Positions 1 through 7,200 of a stretch of DNA of 8,494 nucleotides are shown one piece after another. The DNA is from Alistipes sp. (GTDB lineage Bacteria; Bacteroidota; Bacteroidia; Bacteroidales; Rikenellaceae): NCBI GenBank assembly GCA_017501025.1, contig JAFVXS010000157.1, positions 1 through 8,494 of the forward strand. The letters are read 5' to 3'. Under the pieces are notes generated by a model. The model was not told where the DNA came from, made no database searches, and saw nothing but the letters and a program-made list of their open reading frames with translations. Numbering within the stretch: the stretch's first letter is position 1; each line of letters opens with the position of its first letter. A program made the position numbers and the translations under genes.

Positions 1-1
1 A

Positions 2-475
2 GCGACGGGCGGCAAACTGACACAGATAGCCATCGTAGGAACGTGGAACTACTCGGCTCCTGCAACCAAACTTTCGAGCGACGATATGCTCACATCGCTC
101 GGTGGCTCGGCAATATCATCGGTGGTCAATGGCAAAATCGAAGATATTGCAGCAAAAATCGGAATTAAGGAGGGAATATGCTCAATTACCTTCAACGACG
201 ACAACACATTCTCTATGCCGATAGGCAAAAAGGCTATTGACGGTAAATATACGTTCGATGCAGCGACACACGAGATTGTGCTTACCATCGGTAAATTTGC
301 CAACATCAAGGGTAAAGCCTATATCAGCGGCGAGGAGTTGCAGTTACTATTCCCTACCGAGAAGTTTATGGACTTTGTTATCGCTCTCGGCTCGAAAGTC
401 TCGGCTCTGAAAAGCGTAACCTCCGTATTGGAGAAGTATGACAACATCGAGTTGGGATTAGCTTTCAAAAAATAG
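2..475 (+). CDS. DUF4923-like lipocalin-type protein, 5'-truncated
   Basis: The reading frame is open from base 2, so the gene starts before the window; 157 residues remain, ending at TAG 473-475. An internal ATG at 86 is not a credible start, because homologous-looking sequence (GTWNYSAPATKLSSDDML) lies upstream of it in frame. The pattern of an early GTW.Y..P, a helical stretch (about residues 30-55), then SITFNDDNTFSM, a G.YTFDAATHEIVL hairpin and a C-terminal VLEKYDNIELGLAFKK fits the Bacteroidetes DUF4923 family. These are small lipocalin-like beta-barrel proteins, usually exported, of unknown ligand. The lipocalin-like fold and envelope location come from family knowledge; no signal peptide is visible because the N-terminus is missing. 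It is followed by a strong hairpin terminator and is convergent with the minus-strand nuclease gene. The family call is by recalled pattern, and function is unknown. Confidence 0.8.
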   Translation, partial: ATGGKLTQIAIVGTWNYSAPATKLSSDDMLTSLGGSAISSVVNGKIEDIAAKIGIKEGICSITFNDDNTFSMPIGKKAIDGKYTFDAATHEIVLTIGKFANIKGKAYISGEELQLLFPTEKFMDFVIALGSKVSALKSVTSVLEKYDNIELGLAFKK

Positions 476-498
476 TCCTCGAAAATTACCTGCAAAAT

Positions 499-538
499 AA
501 AAGGGAGTGTCTAACAAGTTTTTTAGACACTCCCTTTT
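499..538. terminator. Bidirectional intrinsic terminator between convergent genes
   Basis: A 16-bp perfect stem pairs 499-514 with 523-538 around an 8-nt loop (515-522). The stem is bounded by A-rich sequence on the left and a T-run on the right (TTTTT at 535-539), so on the minus strand the left side reads TTTTATTTT. It can therefore stop transcripts from the plus-strand gene ending at 475 and from the minus-strand gene ending at 665. It begins 23 bases after the plus-strand stop codon. The inner part of the left stem (508-518) matches, inverted, the right arm of the neighbouring repeat element. Confidence 0.85.
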
Positions 539-545
539 TGTTTGA

Positions 546-661
546 AGTTGTATAACAAGAGGGATTTCAAGGCTTGCGAAGCCCGAAAAAGCGGAGCATA
601 CTCGACGTATGTGAGCATTTTGAGGGCAAGCGTAACGCAGAAATCACCTTGTTAGACAACT
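546..661. repeat. Structured intergenic repeat-like element with inverted arms
   Basis: About 116 bp are bounded by imperfect inverted arms: 546-568 pairs with 640-661, with only a few mismatches or bulges. The interior holds two further small hairpins: ggctt-gcg-aagcc at 571-583 and catac-tcgac-gtatg at 597-611. A gcttgc/gcaagc pair (573-578 and 624-629) offers an alternative fold. No start codon with a plausible coding frame is present. The right arm ends three bases from the stop codon of the minus-strand nuclease gene. The architecture resembles REP/MITE-type palindromic intergenic repeats. Whether it is multicopy in this genome cannot be seen from one window. Confidence 0.55.
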
Positions 662-664
662 ATC

Positions 665-2479
665 TTACAGCCAATCGGATGGATTGTATGTATCTTTTGG
701 TGCGTTAGGCACATTGTTGAAGTAGGTAAAACCGGTCAAACGCTCCAACTCGCTGATAGACATCATATCGGCAGCCTGCGGTTTGTGACCCTTCGGCATA
801 TTGTGGCAGATAGCAAATGCGGCACACTGCAACTCGGCAGCGGAGCAATCCTGCACACGCTTACCCGTCGAGCCTTTTTTGGTACGCAGCAGTGCGTAGT
901 AGAACATTGTAGGGCACGATACATCGCCACGTCCGCCAAACGATATGGTCTTTGGCGATGCCGAAGCACCATTCTTCGAGAAGTTGTCGAAATAACAGCC
1001 TACAACAATGTAGAGCGTATCGCGGCAGACAAGATCGTCGATATGGTCTTCGAGATTGTTCCACGCACCTCCACCCGTATTGAACGACGATGAGTACTGC
1101 GGTGCTATGTTTGTGTAATAGAAGACTTGTCGATTTGTGGCAGCCGACGATAGACGCTCTGCCGAGCCGAGCATATGTCCCTTGTTGCAACCGCCACCTG
1201 TCGATTTGCTGCTGTACTGAATCGACGACGGAATCTTTGGGTCGCGACCATAGGCATCGGTACGGCTTGCATTCTTCTGCTCGTACATCGAGTGGCGTGG
1301 TGCTGCAACCCATACCGGACAGTGGTGCTTGCCGCTGTAACATACTGTAAAATTGCGAGCCTTGCCCGTGCCCTGTGCATTTTTCTCATTGCCGGCACAG
1401 AGGTGATGAGCATAATAGAGCGTATTGTCGCTATCGATACGTCCATCGTTGTTTGCATCGGTAATCACCGGTAACTCTGCCCACGAAAGTCCCGTTGTAT
1501 CATCGGGATTTGGATTAGGTGTCGGGTCAGGCTCCGGTGTTGGGTCAGGGTCGGGAGTTGGCTCCGGATCAGGCTCCGGAGTTGTACCGCCCTCGCCTCC
1601 ATAGAGCAACTTTAAGGACTCGATACGAATACACGCCGCAGCACGCAGATAGAACATACTAACCGACAACTCACTCAAATCGATTGTGGTCGAGCGATCA
1701 GTACACTTTGCCGTCAGCAGCACCTGCGATTCTGACGACGTTCCCGCCTCGCCACAGATATAGACTTTGTCTGTATAGTTCTCCGTAGTAGTAATCGTAA
1801 GCGAGGTTATCTTCTCTGCGAAAGTTGGAGTGCCGATATATGCAACCTTGCCATCGTTGAGCTGAATTGCCTTACCCGTATTGTAGGCACAAATCACCCA
1901 ATCGCCATAACTATTTTTATAGGTGCGTGGCGAGCCATAGCCCGCAACAGCCTCCGCCTCGGCGGCCTCGGCATAGGTAAGCGTAGCCTCTTTGGCTGGG
2001 GTTGGGTCGGGTTCCGGGTCGGGTTCAGCCTCTTTCAGCACAATCGTAATGGTGCGTGTGGCGATAGTCTCGGTAAGGCTCTCCCCCTCGGAGGTATATT
2101 TTGCCACCACCTGCAACTCGTAGTCGCCAGCCAATAATCCCTCAATATGTGCAACATAGCGAAAGCCATCCGTTGTCGTTGCGTGTGACTCTGCCACAAT
2201 CGCATCACTCTCCCCCTCCGCATAGCAACGCAGCGATAACTCCTGTACTGCAACATACTCCTTTTCGTACTGCAACTCCAATCGAAGCTCCACATCGGCA
2301 GACTCTTCGGTTGCTGCAACCTCACTCTCAAATGCAATCAACGCAACGCTATGTCTCTCTACCGGTGGAAGGTCATCATCCTTGTCACCTACATCGCCTA
2401 CCGTATTCGAATCGGCACACGAAACCGTCAGCAAAAGTGCCAACAGTGCATAAAGCATAATCGTTAAGTAGTTTTTCAT
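665..2479 (-). CDS. Surface lipoprotein with C-terminal DNA/RNA non-specific endonuclease domain
   Basis: This is a 604-residue lipoprotein. Residues 1-21 form a signal peptide with lipobox LTVSC (lipid-modified Cys21), followed by an acidic GDKDDD stretch of the kind seen in surface-exported Bacteroidetes lipoproteins. Residues ~42-150 look like an Ig/FN3-like beta domain. A Pro/Asp linker (150-162) leads to a second beta-sandwich-like domain (~165-295), then a longer Pro/Asp/Glu linker (299-326). Residues ~330-595 match the ββα-Me NUC1 nuclease family (Serratia nuclease type). GCNKGHMLGSAER carries the probable catalytic His435, TNIAPQ contains Asn457, FNTGGGAWNNLE contains the metal-ligand candidate Asn467, and Glu477 follows. 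The canonical DRGH is NKGH here. The domain has ten cysteines, suggesting disulfides outside the cytoplasm. The start ATG (2477-2479) has an A/G-rich leader (CAGAGAT) and lies 26 bp after the antiporter stop, so co-transcription is likely. Probable role: degrading extracellular nucleic acid at the cell surface (inference). Confidence 0.88.
   Translation of the reverse strand: MKNYLTIMLYALLALLLTVSCADSNTVGDVGDKDDDLPPVERHSVALIAFESEVAATEESADVELRLELQYEKEYVAVQELSLRCYAEGESDAIVAESHATTTDGFRYVAHIEGLLAGDYELQVVAKYTSEGESLTETIATRTITIVLKEAEPDPEPDPTPAKEATLTYAEAAEAEAVAGYGSPRTYKNSYGDWVICAYNTGKAIQLNDGKVAYIGTPTFAEKITSLTITTTENYTDKVYICGEAGTSSESQVLLTAKCTDRSTTIDLSELSVSMFYLRAAACIRIESLKLLYGGEGGTTPEPDPEPTPDPDPTPEPDPTPNPNPDDTTGLSWAELPVITDANNDGRIDSDNTLYYAHHLCAGNEKNAQGTGKARNFTVCYSGKHHCPVWVAAPRHSMYEQKNASRTDAYGRDPKIPSSIQYSSKSTGGGCNKGHMLGSAERLSSAATNRQVFYYTNIAPQYSSSFNTGGGAWNNLEDHIDDLVCRDTLYIVVGCYFDNFSKNGASASPKTISFGGRGDVSCPTMFYYALLRTKKGSTGKRVQDCSAAELQCAAFAICHNMPKGHKPQAADMMSISELERLTGFTYFNNVPNAPKDTYNPSDWL
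1502..1585 (-). repeat. Pro-Asp/Glu linker repeat inside the nuclease lipoprotein
   Basis: This stretch encodes residues 299-326, an alternating series of PEPDP, PTPDP and PNPNP units, visible on the plus strand as repeats of gggtcagg/ggctccgg type. A shorter version (residues 150-162) lies at 1994-2032. Such acidic proline linkers act as extended spacers between domains of secreted Bacteroidetes proteins. The DNA repetition could allow length changes by slippage; only one allele is visible. Confidence 0.7.
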
Positions 2480-2505
2480 ATCTCTGTTTTTTTACTAATT
2501 CAACC

Positions 2506-3795
2506 CTACACCACCCTATTGCGTGGCGAGAAAATTACCGACAACATCAGCAGAGTACCAACCGCCATAGGATAGTACAGATGCGGAATTATCTCCAAAG
2601 GCGATATGGATGCCAGACCTGCCGCCATAAGCAACTGTGCTCCATAAGGTATTACGCCCTGCGTGCAGCACGAAGCGGTATCCATCAGCGAAGCCGCACG
2701 ACGTGGCAATATCCCGTATCGGCTCGAAAGGTCACGCGTAATAGAGCCACAAGTCAATATCGCAATTGTATTGTTTGCCGTACATAGATTTGTCAATGCC
2801 GTAAGCAGGACGATAACAATCTCCGCCCCACGGCTCGATTTTATGCGACTCGTAAGCAGTTGGGTCAGGTAGATAAAACCGCCCGACTCCTTAACGATAT
2901 TCATCAATCCGCCAGCCAAGAGCGTTACCAATATAAGGTCGGTCATCTGCTGCAAACCCTCGCCCGCAGCGGCAAACATCGCAGCAAAATTGAACATTCC
3001 GCCCGCCAAACCCATCACAACCGCAAAGACAATTCCGCACAACAGCACCACCAATACATTAACTCCGCACAATGCCAACAAAATCACCAACAGATAGGGC
3101 AATGCACGATACCACTCAACCGAAATAGAGTGAATCGTATCAGCAACCGTCTGCGAGCCGTAAATATAGATCAGCAAGACCAAAATTGCCGCAGGAAAGA
3201 CAATACGGGCATTGGTCAAGAACTTCTCACGCATACGGCAGCCTTGTGTCTGTGTCGCAGCGATGGTCGTATCCGAAATAAACGATAGATTGTCGCCAAA
3301 GAACGCTCCACCGACAACCGTAGCCGAAAGACTCGCCACATCGCAACCAATCTGCTCGGCTATTGCAATCGTAACAGGAATCAGTGCCACAATAGTACCC
3401 ACTGCCGTACCGATAGCCATCGAGACAAAGCACGATGCGATAAACAGACCTCCAAATATATAGCGACTCGGAACAATACTCAACGTAAGATTTACCGTAG
3501 CATCGACCGCACCCATAGCCTTTGCCACCGAAGCGAAGATGCCAGCCAAGCAGAAAATCCACAACATATACATAATATCGGGATTGGCTGCACCCTGCGA
3601 AAAGACCGCTATACGCTCGTTAAACGTATGACCCCGCAACAACATCAGGGCATAGACCACCGCAACAACAAAGACCACCGATATCGGCACCGCATAGAAA
3701 TCGCCAATAAAGAGCGATGCCCCCAAATAGACGGCAAGCAGCACCACAATAGGTGACAGCGACAACAATCCATCTTTATGTTCGCGAAAAGTCAT
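2506..3795 (-). CDS. nhaC: NhaC-family Na+/H+ antiporter
   Basis: This is a polytopic inner-membrane protein of about 429 residues from the chosen start, with some 10-12 hydrophobic segments. The signature GGAFFGDNLSFISDTTIAA (about residues 162-180), with TQTQGCRMREKF following, is typical of NhaC-type antiporters. The second half repeats the theme with TALTNLCTANNTIAIL and SLMDTASCCTQGVIPYGAQLL. The family exchanges Na+ for H+ across the cytoplasmic membrane, but some members carry organic substrates, so the substrate is not certain. Start choice: the longest frame begins at a TTG (3817-3819) that lies inside a -7 promoter box and is unlikely. Of two ATGs (3805-3807 and 3793-3795), the second has GGAGAG four bases upstream and is preferred. 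It has its own promoter and lies 26 bp upstream of the nuclease lipoprotein gene in the same direction. Confidence 0.88.
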   Translation of the reverse strand: MTFREHKDGLLSLSPIVVLLAVYLGASLFIGDFYAVPISVVFVVAVVYALMLLRGHTFNERIAVFSQGAANPDIMYMLWIFCLAGIFASVAKAMGAVDATVNLTLSIVPSRYIFGGLFIASCFVSMAIGTAVGTIVALIPVTIAIAEQIGCDVASLSATVVGGAFFGDNLSFISDTTIAATQTQGCRMREKFLTNARIVFPAAILVLLIYIYGSQTVADTIHSISVEWYRALPYLLVILLALCGVNVLVVLLCGIVFAVVMGLAGGMFNFAAMFAAAGEGLQQMTDLILVTLLAGGLMNIVKESGGFIYLTQLLTSRIKSSRGAEIVIVLLTALTNLCTANNTIAILTCGSITRDLSSRYGILPRRAASLMDTASCCTQGVIPYGAQLLMAAGLASISPLEIIPHLYYPMAVGTLLMLSVIFSPRNRVV

Positions 3796-3815
3796 AAATC
3801 TCTCCATTCTCTCCT

Positions 3816-3824
3816 GCAAAGATA
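3816..3824 (-). promoter_or_regulatory. Bacteroidetes-type -7 promoter box for the antiporter-nuclease transcript
   Basis: Read on the minus strand the sequence is TATCTTTGC, matching the Bacteroidetes sigma-70 -7 consensus TAnnTTTG. A start of transcription several bases downstream would fall near 3808-3811, leaving a short leader with GGAGAG before the ATG at 3793-3795. I could not find a convincing -33 TTTG/TTG element at the usual spacing, which lowers confidence. Confidence 0.55.
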
Positions 3825-3909
3825 CAAATTCAAAGGCAGATACACACCCTTTTTCACAACTTTTTTACACCAAAGCGAACTATCCGATATCGAGGGAGGG
3901 GGCTGCAAC

Positions 3910-3941
3910 AAAAAAACGCAGACCCCTTTCGAGGTCTGCGT
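3910..3941 (-). terminator. Intrinsic terminator of the giant lipoprotein gene
   Basis: On the minus strand a perfect 9-bp stem (ACGCAGACC / GGTCTGCGT; plus-strand arms 3916-3924 and 3933-3941) with an 8-base loop is followed directly by a T-run (plus-strand A-run 3910-3916). It lies 23 bases beyond the TAG at 3965-3967, the stop of the frameshift-corrected lipoprotein gene, and 86 bases upstream of the antiporter -7 box. It therefore separates the two minus-strand transcription units. Confidence 0.85.
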
Positions 3942-3964
3942 CGAGTTATCGAAACTGCAAACTA

Positions 3965-4221
3965 CTATGGAATGTAGCTGAAGTACGAGTTATCGCGGAT
4001 GAGGATAGACTTACCCTCTTTGAGCTGGTTACCACCAAGGAGGTACTGCTCAAAGTTCTCCTCGGTAATAGCTACGCCGTTTACCGAACCACCGACAGCA
4101 TTTGCAGTAAGTTCGAGCACATTAGCAGGAACTGCTGCACGACCTGTCGAAGTAGCTGCGTGCTGAATACCAAGGATAGCAGCAACCTTCGATTCAGGAT
4201 GAGTCGATTGGCTATTAACCG
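3965..4221 (-). pseudogene. Out-of-frame C-terminal part of the giant lipoprotein
   Basis: Read in the alternative minus-strand frame from 4219 (GTT AAT AGC...) this encodes about 84 residues, including VNSQSTHPESKVAAILGIQ, AAVPANVLELTANAVGGSVN and GKSILIRDNSYFSYIP, then TAG at 3965-3967. It has the same codon preferences as the upstream gene (GGT, AAC, GAG, CTC, CGT) and connects smoothly to the last GLUG-like repeat if one base is restored near 4221-4223 (GTTTCGG instead of GTTCGG). It has no start codon or ribosome binding site of its own, so it is the displaced C-terminus of the neighbouring gene and not a separate gene. The repaired protein would be 1,476 residues. Confidence 0.85.
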
Positions 4222-7200
4222 AACACCATTGATGTTAGTATCCATAACACCGTAGATAGTAGCACCATTCACACCACCAACGTAAGCACGTACAGTCTCT
4301 GGGTTGTCGGTAATGAAGTTTACGGTACCTACGTTCGAGCAACCGCTGATTGTATAGTGGTCAGCAGTCTCGAAACGGTTCGAAGCTGCCTTACCCATCA
4401 TACCACCAACATATACGTCAGCCGAAGCGTAGTTAGACTTAACGTTGATAGTTCCTGCGTTCGAACAGCTGGTGAAACGTGGGTTCATAGCGTTAGCACC
4501 CATAAGACCCCATACACCACCTACGCAAAGACCGCAGTTCTCGGCTGTCTTCATCGAAAGAGCAGTTGGTTCAGGTGTGTTAAGCTCGATATCCATATTA
4601 CCGTTGTTCAACAAGTAGTATGCGTCGAAACCTACGGCCATATTAGACTGTGCAAATGCCTGTACACCACCAATAGCGATGAAGTCGATAGTGTTGGTTG
4701 CACCATTAACCTGCTCCTCCCAAGTCTTCGTGTACTCACCGGTAGCAAATGGATCGTACATCGTAGCCTTAACCTTGAACGCACCGTTGTTGGTCAACTT
4801 CTCACAACCAGCCCACTGCGAACGACCGATAAGACCACCAAGACCCAAGCCGTGAACAGTCACGTCACCATCCTGACCTACCAATACGTTACCATAGTTT
4901 ACGCAGTTGTTGACATTACCGAACAAGTTCGAAGTATTCGAATCCACACGGTTAGAGTTGTATGCAACGATACCACCAATGTAGAACAAACCGAACTTAC
5001 GGTTGACATTACGCATAATGATATCGGCGTGGTTCTCGCAGTTTGTAATCTCGTAAGCTGCTGCACGACCAACCAAACCACCAAGACAAGTGTACGAGTG
5101 GTATGGCGACGAACCAACAGGTACAGACTGCTCAACGTTCTCGATAATAATCTGACCGCGGTTGTAGCAGTTAGACATATGCGAAGGAGCATCGATATCG
5201 TCGTTAGCACCCGAAGCGTGTGCTACCAAGCCACCTACGTAATGAGTAGTATTGCTCGAAATCTTACCCGACATTGTAATCTTTGCATAGGTAGTAACGT
5301 TCTCGATATTACCCATTGCCGAGTGCGACGAAGCAGTTGTGCTGATACCGCCCTCCAATACGAGGAGTGCCCAAGCATCACCAACAGTATTTGCAACATC
5401 AACGTTCAACTCGCAAGACTCGTCGAAAATAATGTTCGAGATAGTATTGCCATAGAGCAAGTGCTTGAACAATGCACGGTCAGGAGTATTGATTTTGAGG
5501 TTCTTGATACGGAAACCACCACCATTGAAGTTCTCGTTAAGAGTTGCCATTGGCCAAGTTGCCATATCTACACCCTCGAAGTCGATATCCTGCGAGAAAC
5601 CGTAATCACCATCGATGTTACGATACTTCTGCATATCCTCGCCCTCTTTACCTGCACCGAGGTCAACCAAGAATGCCTTGAACTTCTCGGCAGAGTCGAT
5701 AGCGGTGATAACCTCACCCGGAGCCAACTCTTTTGGCCACTCATCAAGACATACTGTCAAAGGAGTAACCTTATTCTTGTCGAACATAGCGGTAGGCAAC
5801 TGAACTGTGTAGTAGTAAGCACCTGCATAGATTTCAGCAGTCAAAGTGTGCTCACCCTCCCAAATACCGAGGTAAGTCGAAATTGGGTTGAACTCGTCAG
5901 TTGGGATAGTCATAGCCTTGGTAGCGTTTGCTGTAATCTCGTTGAGTGGAGCATACTCTGCAACGTCGTCGTTAGTTTCGAGGTTGTAGTAGTGAGCACC
6001 CGCAATCTTCGAGCCCTTCAAAACGACCTTCGATACCTTATCCGAAAGAACGTTCTTCGAGTAGATTCGCAAGTTCAACAAAGCCGATGCCATACGGATA
6101 TCCGAACGGATAGCACGAGTTGTACGGAATGCCTGGCTATTAACCATTACGAATGGAGCCGAATCAGCAACGAGCTGACCATCGGTGATGAGCTGCTCGG
6201 CTGGAACCGACAATGCAACATTCTTTGTATCCTCTGCATTCGATGCATCATAAGGAGCATAGATATAAACCTCCTTACCGGTCTCATCGGTAGGGCACTG
6301 ACCAACGAATTGGTTGTTACCCGAAGTAGTAGCCTTCATATTGAAGCCGGCACCTGCATATACACCCATAGTACCCTTGCCCGAGAATTCAGGAGCAGCA
6401 CCTGTGTAACCCTGTGCCTGACCGAGGTCAGAGAACAATGCCAATACCTTGAAGCCACCCTCATAGTCAACTACGTCACCGCAACCTGCGAACTTGAACT
6501 GTGCAGTCTGACGGAGGTAGTTAGTACCGTTGTGGTCAACCTTGTTGATACGCTGATAGTTAGTCGAGTTTGTAGCACCGCAAGTAAGGTTAGCTGCGGC
6601 ACGCAGACGCAAGAAGTAGTAACCCTCATCCATTGCATCAGGGAAGGAAACCTTCACCTTATCAGGGTCAATTGTCTGCTGGAAAGACGACTTACCGCCC
6701 TTGAAACCGTTCGAGTAAGTAATCTCACCCTTCCAGTAACCTGCTGGCGACGAAGCAGAACCGATTGGAATACCCTTCGAGCTCGACTGCAAGTCCTCCG
6801 AGTTAGGTACCTCGATAGTGATAGGATCCCAAATTGTCCAGTCCAAAGAGTCGTAGAATGCACGCTTCTCCTCATCGGTGTACATAATGATAGGAGCAGC
6901 CGAGAGAGGATACTCATCAGCAGTACACTGTGCATACTCGAAATAGTGATACTTAACACCTGCATCTGTACCCATAAATGTAAACTCACAAGAGAGGTTG
7001 GTACGTGCAGCAGCGTTATATACAGGGATAGTCCAAATCCAGTAGTCACCCTCATACTGACCGGTAACCTTTGGCGACGAACCTGTTACAACCATACCGG
7101 CACCATCAGCACGACGCTTAACCATCGAAGCATCGCTACCGCAGATGAACTGAACGTGTGCCGATACAGCAGCTGCTGTGATGAAATCAACAGGCTCCTC

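Noticed and set aside
49..309. Minus-strand 86-codon frame opposite the DUF4923-like gene
   Set aside because: It overlaps a well-supported plus-strand gene and shows no ribosome binding site or family features.
502..661. CRISPR-like or tandem direct-repeat array in the first intergenic region
   Set aside because: The repeated units are inverted arms of hairpins; no regularly spaced identical repeats or spacers are present.
785..1474. Several plus- and minus-strand frames of 86-160 codons within the nuclease gene
   Set aside because: They are Arg/Cys/His-rich shadows of the nuclease coding sequence, with no independent support.
2860..3288. A 142-codon plus-strand frame within the antiporter gene
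   Set aside because: It is Gln/His/Asn-rich, as expected from the complement of a membrane protein gene. The opposite frame has clear NhaC motifs.
3817..3819. TTG as the start of the antiporter
   Set aside because: The codon lies inside the TATCTTTGC promoter box. A downstream ATG with GGAGAG four bases ahead fits better.
3778..3981. A 67-codon plus-strand frame across the antiporter-lipoprotein gap
   Set aside because: It covers the antiporter promoter, the terminator hairpin and the 3' end of the lipoprotein gene, so it is not a credible gene.
4081..4221. The in-frame last 46 residues of the giant lipoprotein as a natural C-terminus
   Set aside because: The composition is unlike the rest of the protein. 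It uses TTA almost at once, and the alternative frame provides a coherent tail and a stop next to the terminator.
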